A stretch of DNA of 64,000 nucleotides from Clusia tigrina. Lineage: Eukaryota; Arthropoda; Insecta; Diptera; Clusiidae. Position 1 is the stretch's first letter, and every line of letters begins with the position of its first letter. The DNA lies in NCBI GenBank assembly GCA_920105625.2, contig OV050030.1:26643016-26707015 (forward strand). Direction: 5' to 3'. The translations under genes and the position numbers were made by a program. Shown piece after piece: positions 31,651 to 42,572 of this stretch. The notes beneath the pieces are model-generated. The model made no database searches. It had not been told where the DNA came from and saw nothing but the letters and a program-made list of their open reading frames with translations.

Positions 31651-34600
31651 ATAGGGTCTCCCTAGAAATATCTATTTTTAAAGAGCCCGGTTTCCTTTGG
31701 AATGCACCTTGTATTCCAAAGTATAACAAAATATTTGTTTTCATCCAAGTGAATGCTGAGGTTTTTCAATTTTCTGGAAACAATACCTCGATTTTTCGTT
31801 CCTGGACTAACGAACGTACTCACTCTTACGTATTTTACAGTTAAGTCCACCAATATTCCCTCACCTTTCCGAACACTACTCGTATCAGCATAGGAAGTTC
31901 AATGCCTGCACTTTGGTGTTGTTGTTGGTTGAATGTTTCCTTTTCTTCTCTTATTTTTTATTCACGTGCATACTCAGTTCTATGCAATGTTTAAGCAAAT
32001 AAACTCAACAACATCGCCGATAATATGATTCTCAGTTAATAAATAAGAGCCTAAAAATGTTGATACCATCTTGGAGTGCGCTTTTGCGGTTGCAACCGTG
32101 GAAACTGGATGCAGCCACTGTGCATGAATGCGCAACTGTTCGCTGCAGAGTCAGTGGCGGCGGTGTTGGTGGCGGTGGCGGTGGTGATAGTGGTGGTGCT
32201 GGTGCTGGTGTGGTGGTGGCGACCATGACCACGACGGCTACAGCGACGACGTCGACGACGACGACTGATAGAGCAGCATATATATACGGGCATTTATGCG
32301 GGCATTTTGTCTTGGTTGGTGCTTGTTACCTTTGCAGATAGCGCGATCGACTTAAGATCAGTGGGGCATGCCTACTTGTACGAGTGCAGACATACATAAG
32401 CATGAGTAAGGTCTGCTGAGTAGCCCTTTTTCAGTTTTTGTTTATTGCTTTATTGAAAGATACAGATTGCAGCAGCCAGATACTTGCATTTAATGTGTTT
32501 ATTGTCTGAATTTTATCAGTTGTAAGGGCTTACAGAAGAAGCAGTACAGTGGGCACAAACTAGTTAAGATTAATCAAAAATCACTAACTACGTGTAGTTA
32601 GGACTAATCAAAAATTTCACTCCACTAGGGATTTGCTGTGCCTTTCACTGCCTCTAAATAGTATCAATTTTCTCACAGCTTCTTATAGGCTGGAAAATGG
32701 GAATCACATTTCTCGATTGTTCTCTGAGTCCAATTTCTAGTCTCTCAAACGTCCGAGTTAGGGTCACATTCATACTTAAATGACCTCAAAATCTTTCAGG
32801 ATCTTTCTTGGCCTTTCATGGTATTTTATGGTCTCTCAAGTTGCTGTCTCGCCATAGCTGGAGAGATTAAGATCTGCATTAGGGGTGGTCTGCATAAAGC
32901 TCTCCTATCACACAACATCGAAATTTCTGCCGACCAAGTGTCTAAAGCACCTCTTCAACTAAAATCACTGTAGCTTCAATGAAACTACTTATTTTTAAGA
33001 CTCAGTTGCTCACCTTCACTTTCAACTAAAGTCGACACAACCCCTCAAGTGGCAACTTAAACAACATTAAAACATATCTTTAAGGAACAACTTTAAGGAA
33101 CGTTTTTCAAACTTGTAAGGATTATGCAAATGAGGCAACGAATTTACGAAAAGTTTAATAAATCGATAAAGCATATATATATAATATAAATTTGAAATAA
33201 TAGAGCTTCACACGCTATCAAACTATGACACTACTCAAATAGGACTCTTGGTACGTAGCACGAGCGTTCCAAACAACGATTACTCAACCATTTAGGATGT
33301 CAATAGACCCCAAAACTGACAAAAAGTGAAAGTAAAATGAAAGAGGTCACAACTCTTTGAGCTGCACATCCTTTGCCTGTCACGATAGGGTCGACTATTA
33401 TGGCTTGTGGCCATTGTACTTGAGGTTCTATTCCCTAACCTTGCTCAATTACGAAAGCATTGTGCAGTAAAGTAAATGCTATTTTCGTCCAGAATTCATT
33501 AAAGGTCTCAACAATGTGTGAGCCTTATTTAGTGAAGCATTTTCTTGGCAGAGCAACATTTAAGCTCCACTGAGGTAGGTACTGTTTAAGGCAAAACTGT
33601 CCAATCCAGTAGGTTAGGATTCAGATCTGTTTTTGATACGACCACTTCATTAAGAGTTCCACTTCCTAAACTTACTTTATTATCTGGGTTATGAAGGATG
33701 AAATTCTTGCTTAGCTACTTCTCAATGTTGCAGAAGATGGGTATTATTAAGGGGGAGGGGGGTATCATGCTCCGATCTTAGATATCTATTGTGCCCTAGT
33801 GGGATATTACCGTAGGAACTTTTCCATTTCCAATAGAGTCGACTCTTAGAGCCCTTCCACCTACTTCACTAAGGTATCTTCTATGGTCATCTATGACAAA
33901 TAAAGTCTTTCTATTAAGGTCCACACTGCGAATGTCCTTTCTAGTGACACTTCTCAATCGGCGACATCTGCTGTGATACAGCTTTAGATGCATTCACATA
34001 TATTGAATATACTGTGAGATTTTATGATATAAGACTAAAGAAGTTGGAGAGAGATTTCCTATCAACATGCATGCTTTTGGATTCATTTGAAGGTGCCCAC
34101 GTTGCAGTTCAGAAAGTTAATAGTTTACACAATTAATCAAAGAAAGATAATAGTTTACACAATTAATCATATTGAGCACTGCTGATTCATTAAGGTACCA
34201 GGGCAAGAGGCTCCTTCCTCTGCGAAGTGCATTTCAACTAAGAAAGACCCTTGATATCTCTATACCATTCGTTGGAACGTCTGTTTGGGTAGTATGAAGC
34301 ATATTGTGATTTTATGCGGACTAATGGCAGTTATGGAAGGTTATCTATATGGTAGGAACCTAAGTTATATCTTTGAAGACCCAGTGATTGATAAGTCGTG
34401 AACTGTGCGACGTCTCTGGAAGTCTTACAATAAATTACCTCATCAATTTCTTTTAGCATGGGTACCCATAAAGCAGTGACCAGCAAATATATTTATCACA
34501 ATCCTCAGCCTACCTATTACCAGTTTGAGCACACTTATAGTTAGGGTCAATTCCAGCTTAGTTCTGCGGTCCTCCCCGTCCAAGTATTGTTCTTCGGAGT

Positions 34601-34877
34601 ATAGTTTCTCATTGCCTCCTTGAAGTTGTTCACTGAAATACTAAATCTGGAGAGTTTGGGTAAGAGTTGGGTATCCTGGTAGTTATCGGGGATGTTACTA
34701 TGAACTGTCACGAAAATGTTGTTCTATCCAGCCATGTCCTCAACAGATTTCAAGCAGTTTATTATGAAAGTTAATGCCTCAGATTAGTATGTTAATACCC
34801 TTAATAATTCGGTATCAGAGAGAGACTGTCAAGAATACCTCGGTTATTGATGCTGCTTTCTCTTTAAGACTAGACAT
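31651..34877. other. Intergenic DNA with GGT/GAC triplet tract
   Basis: Positions 32,152-32,215 are GGTGGCGGT-like and 32,222-32,270 are (ACG)n-like; both create Gly/Ala or Pro-rich spurious ORFs. A 29-bp near-perfect tandem duplication, core ATAGTTTACACAATTAATCA, lies at 34,120-34,170. No gene is supported. Confidence 0.5.
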
Positions 34878-34879
34878 AG

Positions 34880-35300
34880 TAGGTTAGGTTAGGTTATCGT
34901 GGTAGCCGGCTTACAGACTAACTCACTCAGACCACCATGGGTCCATTGTGATACCACCGCGTAACCACGCTCCTCTGATTTACTCGTCATACCATTTCGA
35001 AGCCCTAATAAAGCGCAGGATTTATTTCACCTTCGTGCAAGACACTTCTGTAAGAGAGTTAAAAGCGTATTTGCCTAAAGAGTCCACTCTGCTTCTAGCC
35101 AGTGTCGGGCACCTACAGATGATATGTTCCACAGTCTCTTCCTTCTCCCTATCCCCACAGCTTCTGCAGTATTCATGAGAGAATACTCCCTGATTGAGAG
35201 CATGCCTGGCGAATAGCCAATGACAAGTTATACAAGCCACGACCTTAGAGATATCTTCTCTCAACAGGGCAAGCAAGTCTCTAGATTTCCTTTTTTTAGA
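34880..35300 (-). pseudogene. LINE 3' end with CRSC zinc motif
   Basis: The minus-strand ORF 35,276-35,022 reads ISKVVACITCHWLFARHALNQGV, then CRSCGDREKEETVEHIICRCP and TLARSRVDSLGKYAF, the tail of an RNase-H-bearing LINE ORF2. The 3' end at 34,880 is AGGTTAGGTTAGGTTA on the plus strand, a TAACC-type repeat in element orientation. It is heavily 5' truncated. No TSD was found. Confidence 0.8.
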
Positions 35301-36893
35301 TCTTGTAATTTAAAATGCCGCAGCCTCATTCAGCGTGTGAAGTTGAGTGTATTCCACATATTAAGTCCACCTAAGTTACTAGTTACGCGGTCTACAGTTC
35401 CTCGGTCTAATATTAAGGCAGTAAGTTGGTCAGCTTCCCAAGGGATTTATTTCGTATTTTAAAATTATTTATTCCTCGGCTATTTTCCTTCCTCATTTTC
35501 CCTATTTCCTCGGCTTCGGTGTTCTCTTCTACTGTCCACCTTCACCATAGCCACTCCTGAGTCTGTAAGGTGTTAAGGAAGGACCCTTCTGCACTCAACA
35601 TAGAGCTCAATTAAGTCCTTAAGTACTACACACCAGCAATGTTTGCATTACCAAGGAACAAACTGAAAGGATGTGTGATTTAGAAGCTTGAATTTAGTCC
35701 AAACAAGAAGCTTGAAAGCAAGCAAGCTCGTTTGCGGGAGTCTTGTCCGTTCATTGGTGGGGCGCTTTAATTTTCCCTAACACTGCTGGTATGCCAGCAA
35801 TTTTGCCACACTGTATCGTCGCCCTTCAATCTGGAGCTGCCATTTTCGTATCTCATGCAGCACTTCTTGCTGTAGTGATAACATTCAATTTGGTATCTTG
35901 ATCCTTTTATTTATTTTATTTTTAATTTTTTTTGCACTGAATATTGTAATATTGAATTTTATTTGGTACGCAGCACTGATTTCCCTTACAGTGTTTAATC
36001 CTTTTTTGGCTTTTCAGATTGATAAGCAGCGCCCTTCCTTCCGTCTTGGCAGCATTGCTACCATTTCTGTATTGTTTGCTAAAAATATTTCTCATGTCTG
36101 CTGCTTGCCACAGCTCAGCTCGCTTCAGTTCAGCTCGGCGGCGCTCAGTTCAGCGCACAGCCATCGGTGCCAGTGTTCAGTTGAGCTTCACAAGTGCATC
36201 ATCCTTTCCGTACGCCACTCTGCGGCGGTTTACTTGTAAATCTTTGGGGAAGATCTTGTGTGCTGATAGCGCGTAAAATACTTCTTTAAAACATTGAATT
36301 ACTTTTGACAAGCTCGTGGTCATCGATTAAGCTCAGCTTTAGGAAAATGCGGAAACTATATTAACTGGAGTGGAGTGAAGTGAAGCAGAGTGGAGTGGCT
36401 GTTTAAACGTTGGGAGCGAGTTCAGCTACGCTTATGCAGCGGCAGATTGATTCTTTTGTTCCTTCGCTTTGCCACAGTTCTGGTCGCTGTTTATGTGCAT
36501 CATAAAAAGTTCTGCCATCGCGTGTCGTTATGCAAATTGACAGTGATTTATCATGTGTCTTTATTTGAAAGTTTGTTGCTTATTTTCATTTTGTTCTTTC
36601 GGAAAGTTTTTGACAAAGTTTTCTGTGAACTACCAAAATAGTATTTGCAAAAGTGAGAAGCATGCAAACTACTTGCCTTGATTTCATGTTGCTGTTTATC
36701 GAGAATGCTTCCTTTTCTACTTACAGTACGTAAAAAGGGCCTGAATACAGCGTTTATTGTAACGGAAGTTGGAGGGTTTTCTGTTTCACATTACTAGACA
36801 TACTGTCATATGTAGTCGGAATAGTGTGTAGCAATTCTATTTTTAGCTAAAGTCTTGTGGTGAAAGTTACGTCGAAAGTCTTACGTAGTTTGC

Positions 36894-36930
<37 letters not shown>

Positions 36931-37300
36931 CTTAGGAAAAAGGGGCGGCCTTTCGGAATTGTCTCTAAAATATTCTATATTAAATAAAGTGATTCAACAT
37001 TATTTGTCTTATAGTTGGCTCCCTTATTTTAACCAAGTTGCAATGCTTTTTTTTTACATGGCCTTACCTTGATTTCAAACTGGCTTCATATCTCTTCTGT
37101 TTGTCCATATATTTCTATATTATCTCTTATTATATCTAATGGATTCCTTTATCATTCCTTTCGTTTCATTCCTCTCATATCTCCATATTTGTCCATATAT
37201 TTCTATATTATCTCTCATTATATCTAATAGATTCCTGTATCCTTCTTTTCGTTTCATTCCTTTATCCTCTCATATCTCCAGGTGTTCATATATATCTATA
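35301..37300. other. Intergenic DNA with possible promoter, TA repeat and AT-rich duplication
   Basis: Contains three TCAGTT initiator-like motifs near 36.13-36.18 kb, a (TA)n run at 36,897-36,925, and a ~90-bp imperfect direct duplication around 37,105-37,160 and 37,190-37,250 (core CATATATTTCTATATTATCTC). No coding exon is recognised. Confidence 0.45.
36110..36190 (+). promoter_or_regulatory. Cluster of initiator-like TCAGTT motifs
   Basis: TCAGTT, the fly Inr consensus, occurs at 36,125-36,130, 36,145-36,150 and 36,177-36,182 in a GC-richer patch (AGCTCAGCTCGCTTCAGTTC...). I found no good downstream promoter element at +28 for the last motif and no TATA box. It could be the 5' end of an untranslated exon, but this is a weak call. 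Confidence 0.2.
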
Positions 37301-37301
37301 T

Positions 37302-38586
37302 AGGATGTAGTAAAAAGAATTCCATTATCTTTGCATGAAATTGGAAGCTTTATTTAGCATAGTTAGAATGATCCAATTTACGTCAAATATACACCGATTT
37401 TGTTCGATAACTTGTAGATATTTTGAATGTAATTTCATTAGGCCTCTCTCATAGGAACCCTGGTCCCCCATTCGCAAAAAGCTGGGATAATCGATTTTCA
37501 CAAGCTTCTCTTCAAGCAAATGTTTCACCAGCAAATTGATTCGCCATAGATAGGAACAGATTTTAATCACTTGGTGCCAAGTCCGGACTATAAGGTGGAT
37601 GCATCATCTGGCGAGTCGCTAACGATGTGTGTGGCCTGGCATTGTCCTGGTGGAACACAATTCCTCTCCTATTGGCAGAAGCTGGCCATTTCTGGGCGAC
37701 TGTTTCCTTCAGATGGTCCAATTGTTGACACTACAGTTCTGAATTAAGAGATTGGCCGGAGGGGAGCAGCTCATGGATCGTAGAACAGGGAGCAGCTCAT
37801 AGTAGATGATTTCGTGCCAATCCCACCAAACACATAGCCAAACTTTTCCAGCCGTCAATCCTGGCTTGGCCACTGTTTGCTCCGGCGTATCGCTATTCGA
37901 CCATGACCGTTTTCGCTTGACGTTGTCGTAAGTAAGCCACTTTTCATCACCAGTCACCATCCGCTTCAAAAATGGGTCGATTTTATTGCGATTCAGCAGC
38001 GATTTGCGGATGGAAATTCCGGCCAAAAGGTTTTTTGCGTTAAATCGTTGGCACCCATACATTGAGCTTCTTTTTATATTCAGTCTTCTCAAGTGGTTTC
38101 AAACGGTTTTTTGTGCAATGTTTAGCTCCTGGTCAATCGCAACAATGTTTATATGACGGTCGGACTCGACGTTTTCCATGATTTTATCGACATTTTCTAT
38201 AATTGGTCTTCCAGAGCGTGGTGCATCTTTGACACTAAAATTACCGAAACGGAATCGACGACACCAAAATTGCTCATGAATGGCTGTTACAGTATCAGGA
38301 CCATAAAAACTATTCACATTTTCAGGCGCCTGCCTTGTGTTTTCGCCTTTTTCAAAGAAAAACTGTACAATGTGGCATATTTTCTCTTTGCTGGTGTCCA
38401 TTTTTGACGCGCGCTCAAACAAAACTGAGTCAAGAAATCACCAAATCAGCTAAGAAGTTTTTTTAGTACGAAATCTTATCTTTCTAGCGCCATCTACCGT
38501 AATCCGATCACACTTGTACAACGCGAGATACAGATTAGGAAATCCATCTATTGGAAAAATAATGGATTTCTTTTTACTACACCTTT
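37302..38586 (-). mobile_element. mariner element, full length but inactive
   Basis: The ~1285-bp element has related ends sharing TGTAGTAAAAAGAA: plus strand at 37,307 and its reverse complement ending near 38,582. A TA adjoins the left end. Size and motifs fit a mariner of the cecropia/mellifera type (VTGDEKWLTYDNVKRKRSW), an assignment made from motif memory. The transposase it carries has nonsense and frameshift lesions. It lies 93 bp left of the errantivirus LTR. A ~60-bp piece of a related mariner occurs at 51.35 kb. Confidence 0.85.
37555..38401 (-). pseudogene. mariner transposase pseudogene
   Basis: The protein cuts and reinserts the element at TA sites. It probably starts at the Met at 38,401 (MDTSKEK). 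The N-terminal helix-turn-helix region includes HEQFWCRRFRFGNFSVKDAPRSGRP. An in-frame TGA at 38,099-38,101 sits at a position usually Trp. The same frame resumes through VTGDEKWLTYDN (first catalytic Asp) to YYELLP. A short duplication near 37,760 then shifts the frame. Further down, other frames give FHQDNARPHTS (second Asp) and YSPDLAPSD (third Asp) at about 37,650-37,560. All three catalytic Asp regions are recognisable, but the gene cannot yield a full protein. Confidence 0.85.
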
Positions 38587-38679
38587 TATTGTCTCCCAGT
38601 TTTCATTCGAGTCATCGTATGCTTATATTATTGGATATATCCTTAGGACTCATAGAAATTCGGCAACAGTTGGTATATA

Positions 38680-38976
38680 AGTTAACACATTATACATTGC
38701 ATTTGTTACGCGCATCCCATCCAGACACACCGTCAGCAGCAACATTCCAGGTGTCACATTGCACAACTCAACGAGAACAAACAACATTCAACGTTCCCTC
38801 AGTCATCACTCGGCACGTGGACTACGTCAGCATTTTAGATTATTTATTAAGCTAAAGTTTAAGCCTTCATTATTTTGTAAAACTAGTTCGGTTTTAAGCT
38901 AAATAAAAGTAAGACGTGTTGGGATCCAACACGCAACCTTTTTTAAAAAACAAATTAAATTAATAATTCATTAATT
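38680..38976 (+). repeat. 5' LTR (297 bp)
   Basis: Same length as the 3' LTR, with about seven mismatches by eye. It begins AGTTAACACATTATACATTG. An initiator-like TCAGTC is at 38,799-38,804 and a poly(A) signal AATAAA at 38,902-38,907. The inverted motif GTGTTGGGATCCAACAC at 38,917-38,933 forms a small palindrome and could be a 3'-end or regulatory hairpin. Confidence 0.95.
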
Positions 38977-38994
38977 GGCGCCCGAGCAGGGACC
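38976..38994 (+). other. Primer binding site, lysine-tRNA type
   Basis: TGGCGCCCGAGCAGGGACC starts at the last LTR base. It matches the well-known tRNA-Lys(UUU) primer site TGGCGCCCGAACAGGGAC at 17 of 18 positions. Gypsy-group elements also use lysine tRNA primers. Confidence 0.85.
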
Positions 38995-39797
38995 CCTTTA
39001 AAGTCTTTACATAATTTTGCCTGAGTCAATAGGCAAGTAAGGACTAAGGGGTTTTCCCAAAGAAATAAAAAAAAGGAAGAAGGTGCTAAAACCGGCTCAG
39101 CACTTTAGAGTAAAGAAACGACGCGCCTTAGTAGCCAACCGGCAGAAAGGAGGTGATTACGGAATCATCAGCGGCTTTACTGTAGTTATAAGTTACGTTC
39201 GAAGGAGCTTGCAGTGACTTTTAGTAAATAAGTGATTGAAAATTAACAACAAAAAAAATTATCAAATTGGTGAATATGAATTAAAATAATTTAATCTGAA
39301 GTTTTTGAAAAGTAAAAAGAAAAAAGTAAATGGAAAGTGAATTATAAACGAAACAAACAATTTTTTTTTAATTTTTAAAAGAATAATAAATGAAGATAAA
39401 TAAAATAAAATAAAATAATCAAATTTGATGTAAGAGAAAAGCAACGTTAAATACTGAAAAGAAATTTTAAATTTGTAAATAAAATAAGTAAATTTGAAAG
39501 TAAAAGTAATAGAAATATGAAGTTGGGTACTAATCGTGAATGAAAGAAACAAATTTGCAAAAAAAATAATAAATGAAAATTTTAAATGAATAACTAAAGT
39601 AAGAAGAAAATTTTGAATGCGTGAAATTTTAAGTTTCCTAAATTTAATAGGAAAACGAAATTGAATTAATGAAAAAGGATCGAAATTTGTGAAAATTAAA
39701 ATCTTCAATAGAAAGAATTAATCAATTTGCAAAATTTAGTAAATTTCTAAATGATCAAACCAGCGAAGAGCAGATTGTTCACCAGTACGAGAGAATT

Positions 39798-39814
39798 ATG
39801 GTTTTAAGGTAAGT
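39798..39814 (+). promoter_or_regulatory. env splice donor overlapping a 4-codon upstream ORF
   Basis: An ATG at 39,798 is followed after two codons by AG|GTAAGTG, a near-consensus donor with the GT at 39,809-39,810. In unspliced RNA the same ATG is followed by TAA at 39,810-39,812, inside the donor, making a minimal uORF upstream of gag. Splicing to the acceptor AG at 44,458-44,459 keeps frame with the env ORF, supplying its start codon. Splice use is inferred from sequence and from the known spliced env mRNA of gypsy. Confidence 0.7.
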
Positions 39815-39925
39815 GACAGTTGTGAAACAATTTGATTGCTATTTATTGAAACATAATAAAAGAGAAAGACATATTCAGTGTAAATTCCTTAAATCCTTCC
39901 TATTAAATTCTGAACAAGTGAAAAT

Positions 39926-41329
39926 ATGCCTGGAGACAGTATTGAGGAGATAACAGAAAGACTAAGTAAATCCCTCACCATGAGCCAATCGCAGAGGCCT
40001 AATACTAGTTCTAGTGGACTCTCATAAGCTCAAAGGGAAGAGATTAGGGCAATAGTGGTAGGATTCCTCAGACCGGATACCCTAGATGAGGGTGGTGACC
40101 AACCGATAGGAGCAATTCGAATTGAAGAATTAGATAAAATCCCCGATATTGTGAGATCCCTTAGGGAATTCTCGGGAAAAGCTGGTGAATTCGGCTCATG
40201 GCGTAAATCCGTAGAGAGAGTGCTGGAACTTTTTGACGGTATCAAGGGTACAGGAAGATATTACGCCATACTACATACGATACGGACAAAAATTGTTGGA
40301 GAGGCAGATACCGCCCTCGACTCCTACAGAACGCCACTGGACTGGGTCAAAATAAGAAAGTGTCTAATGATGCACTATTCCGATAGGAGAGACATCGGGA
40401 CGCTGGAATATCAGATGACTACCATGTGCCAGGGCCACAGGACAATAACTGAATTTTACCAAGCGGTATACCAGCATCTATCTTTGATACTGGATAAGAT
40501 AGCTTGTCTTGACTTGGATGAAAGTAGTCTTGCCTCGATGACAAATGCCTATAGAGATAAAGCGCTCGATACATTCGTCAGAGGTCTCAAAGGAGATTTG
40601 CCACGATTACTGAGCGTTAAGGAACCCACATCTCTGCCACAAGCATTACATATTTGCCTGAAATTGGACAATATGGCATATCGAATGCAACATGCTCATG
40701 GCCAAGTACACAAACCAAATGACCGCGGTTATAATCAAAATTCTCAGGTATTTGCTGGAAACAAATTTTATCCTGAACTCGCTCATGTAGGGGGCCAAAA
40801 TAGGCCACCAGTACCACCACGGATGCTTCAAAGACCGGTGAATGGACAGGGTGTTCGGTACCAACCCCGCCAACAATATTACTCGTACGGGAACGGAAAC
40901 CAGAGGCCGCAGGGATTTCCCCAAGGACATCAACAAAATTCTCCAAATCCCGAACCAATGGATATTGATCGCTCTTTGCAGACCAAGCAAATAAATTATG
41001 CCAACAGACCACCGATCAATAACGGGGTCAAAAGGCCATATGGCGGTTCTTTCCAAGGACCAGCTCACAAGGCTCAGAGGAACTATCACTTAAGAACGGA
41101 TGGTACTACCAACCAGCAAATAGAGAATCCACAACATGACATTGGAACGGAGCCACTTGAGGGAGCTGTAGGGGGTACGTCACACCTTAACGAATATATC
41201 GATAAAGTTAATGATGAATACGTCCACGAGTCAATACACTATTTTGGCGAAGGATACAAAACAGCGGATAATCTAGTAGAAGATTACTCAACTGAAGTTC
41301 TTAACGCTGACCTCAATTTTTTTGGCTAA
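39926..41329 (+). pseudogene. gag: gag, interrupted by an early stop
   Basis: The polyprotein forms the capsid-like particle. The likely start is the ATG at 39,926, following AAAAT. An in-frame TAA at 40,025-40,027 (codon 34) breaks it; the rest stays open for ~430 codons to the TAA at 41,327-41,329. The expected product would be about 467 residues, normal for errantivirus Gag. Seen: a helical N-terminal half with SWRKSVERVLELFDG, a middle region with FVRGLKGDLPRLL, and a Pro/Gln/Asn-rich C-terminal half with PNPEPMDIDRS. No CCHC zinc knuckle is present, as is usual in this group. Confidence 0.88.
41317..41323 (+). promoter_or_regulatory. Putative gag-pol -1 frameshift site (T7)
   Basis: A run of seven T lies two codons before the gag stop. 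The pol frame is open from before this run, in the -1 frame relative to gag, and passes through to protease. This geometry is what a -1 slippage at a homopolymer needs. I did not identify a downstream pseudoknot. Confidence 0.65.
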
Positions 41330-41697
41330 ACAGTTCCTCGTTGCCATATTTTAAAATTAAAACGAGGAACGGTGAGATACTAAAATTTCTTTTGGACACA
41401 GGTAGTAATAAGAACTATATTAAGGCGATTTTCGCGGAGAATCCTGCGGAAAATCAGGATTATTTCTGCGCAAAAACAATATCCGGTGATGTACGAATAT
41501 CACACCATACTCTTTTAAATCTATTCGGTGACTCAGTCCAACCTATTAAATTTTACCTCCTACCCGGACTGAGAACTTTTGATGCAATTCTAGGCAACGA
41601 CACTTTAAGGGAACTATCTGCAATAATTCATACGGCCGATAATTACTTTGCACTTAACAATGGCATGAAAATACCAATATACCAATATTTATCATAG
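41323..41697 (+). pseudogene. pol: pol: aspartic protease segment
   Basis: The retroviral-type aspartic protease cleaves Gag-Pol. The frame enters from the slippery site. The catalytic motif LLDTGSN has its Asp at 41,395-41,397. Further along are ILGNDTL (the second conserved hydrophobic-Gly segment) and the C-terminal end. The frame ends at an in-frame TAG at 41,695-41,697, immediately before the RT segment, which continues in the same frame, so the TAG is a nonsense lesion inside pol. Confidence 0.88.
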
Positions 41698-42572
41698 GAT
41701 GTGAACAACCTGGAAATTACAGTCGATCATCTTCCGGAACATCAAGCAACAACTATGAGGAAGATAATAGAATCTCACAAAAATCTTTTCGCGGACCCAG
41801 ACGAAAAGTTAACGTACACAACGAAAGTAATGGGCGAAATTCGCACAACCACAGAAGAGCCCATCTACACGAGAAACTATCCCTATCCAATGGCACTGAA
41901 GAGTGTTGTCGAGGGGGAAATAACTAAGCTATTAAAAGACGGAATAATAAGACCATCTTGTTCACCCTACAATTCACCCATATGGGTTGTCGCAAAAAAG
42001 GAGGACGCATCGGGGAAAAGGAAATATAGAGTTGTTGTGGATTTCAGAAAATTGAACGCAGTCACTATAGCTGACAAATATCCAATACCAGAAATTGGAG
42101 AGGTATTGTCTCACCTTGGCGGCAATAAATTCTTTACAGTTATTGATCTAAAAAGCGGATTTCATCAAATCCCACTAAACGAAAAGGACATTGAAAAAAC
42201 GGCATTTTCGGTTAACAACGGGAAATACGAGTTCACGAGGCTCCCGTTCGGACTTAAGAACGCCCCATCAATATTTCAGAGAGCATTGGACGATATACTC
42301 AGAGATTTCATCGGAAGGACTTGCTACGTTTATATCGACGATATAATAATTTTTAGTAAGGACGAGGTATCACACTTCAACCATTTGAGGGAAATATTTA
42401 GCACCCTAGTAGCGGCAAATATGAGGGTACAACTAGATAAATGCGTGTTTTTAAGACGAAAGTTGAATTTCTAGGGTTCGCAGTTTCTGATAAAGGCATC
42501 AGTACAATACAGGAAAGAGTTGAGGCTATGGTAAAAATCCCATACCCTACAACATTGCGGCAACTAAGATAA
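41698..42572 (+). pseudogene. pol: pol: reverse transcriptase, frameshifted
   Basis: RT copies the genomic RNA. The open frame runs from after the TAG to 42,474. Motifs with residue numbers counted from 41,701: YRVVVDFRKLNAVT (109-122), FTVIDLKSGFHQIP (catalytic D149), FTRLPFGLKNAPSIFQRAL, and YVYIDDIIIFSK (YIDD at 211-214, codons at 42,331-42,342). A one-base loss near 42,452, in a T/A run, throws the frame off. The thumb region continues in the next frame (VEFLGFAVSDKGI) until a TAA at 42,570-42,572. The catalytic residues are intact but the polypeptide is cut twice. Confidence 0.92.

Noticed and set aside
32032..32341. Gly- or Pro-rich ORFs at the GGT/ACG tract
   Set aside because: They are triplet-repeat artefacts open on both strands.
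39262..39708. 148-residue minus-strand ORF inside the errantivirus 5' UTR
   Set aside because: AT-rich low-complexity translation (Phe/Ile/Leu-rich), antisense to the leader, with no domain features.
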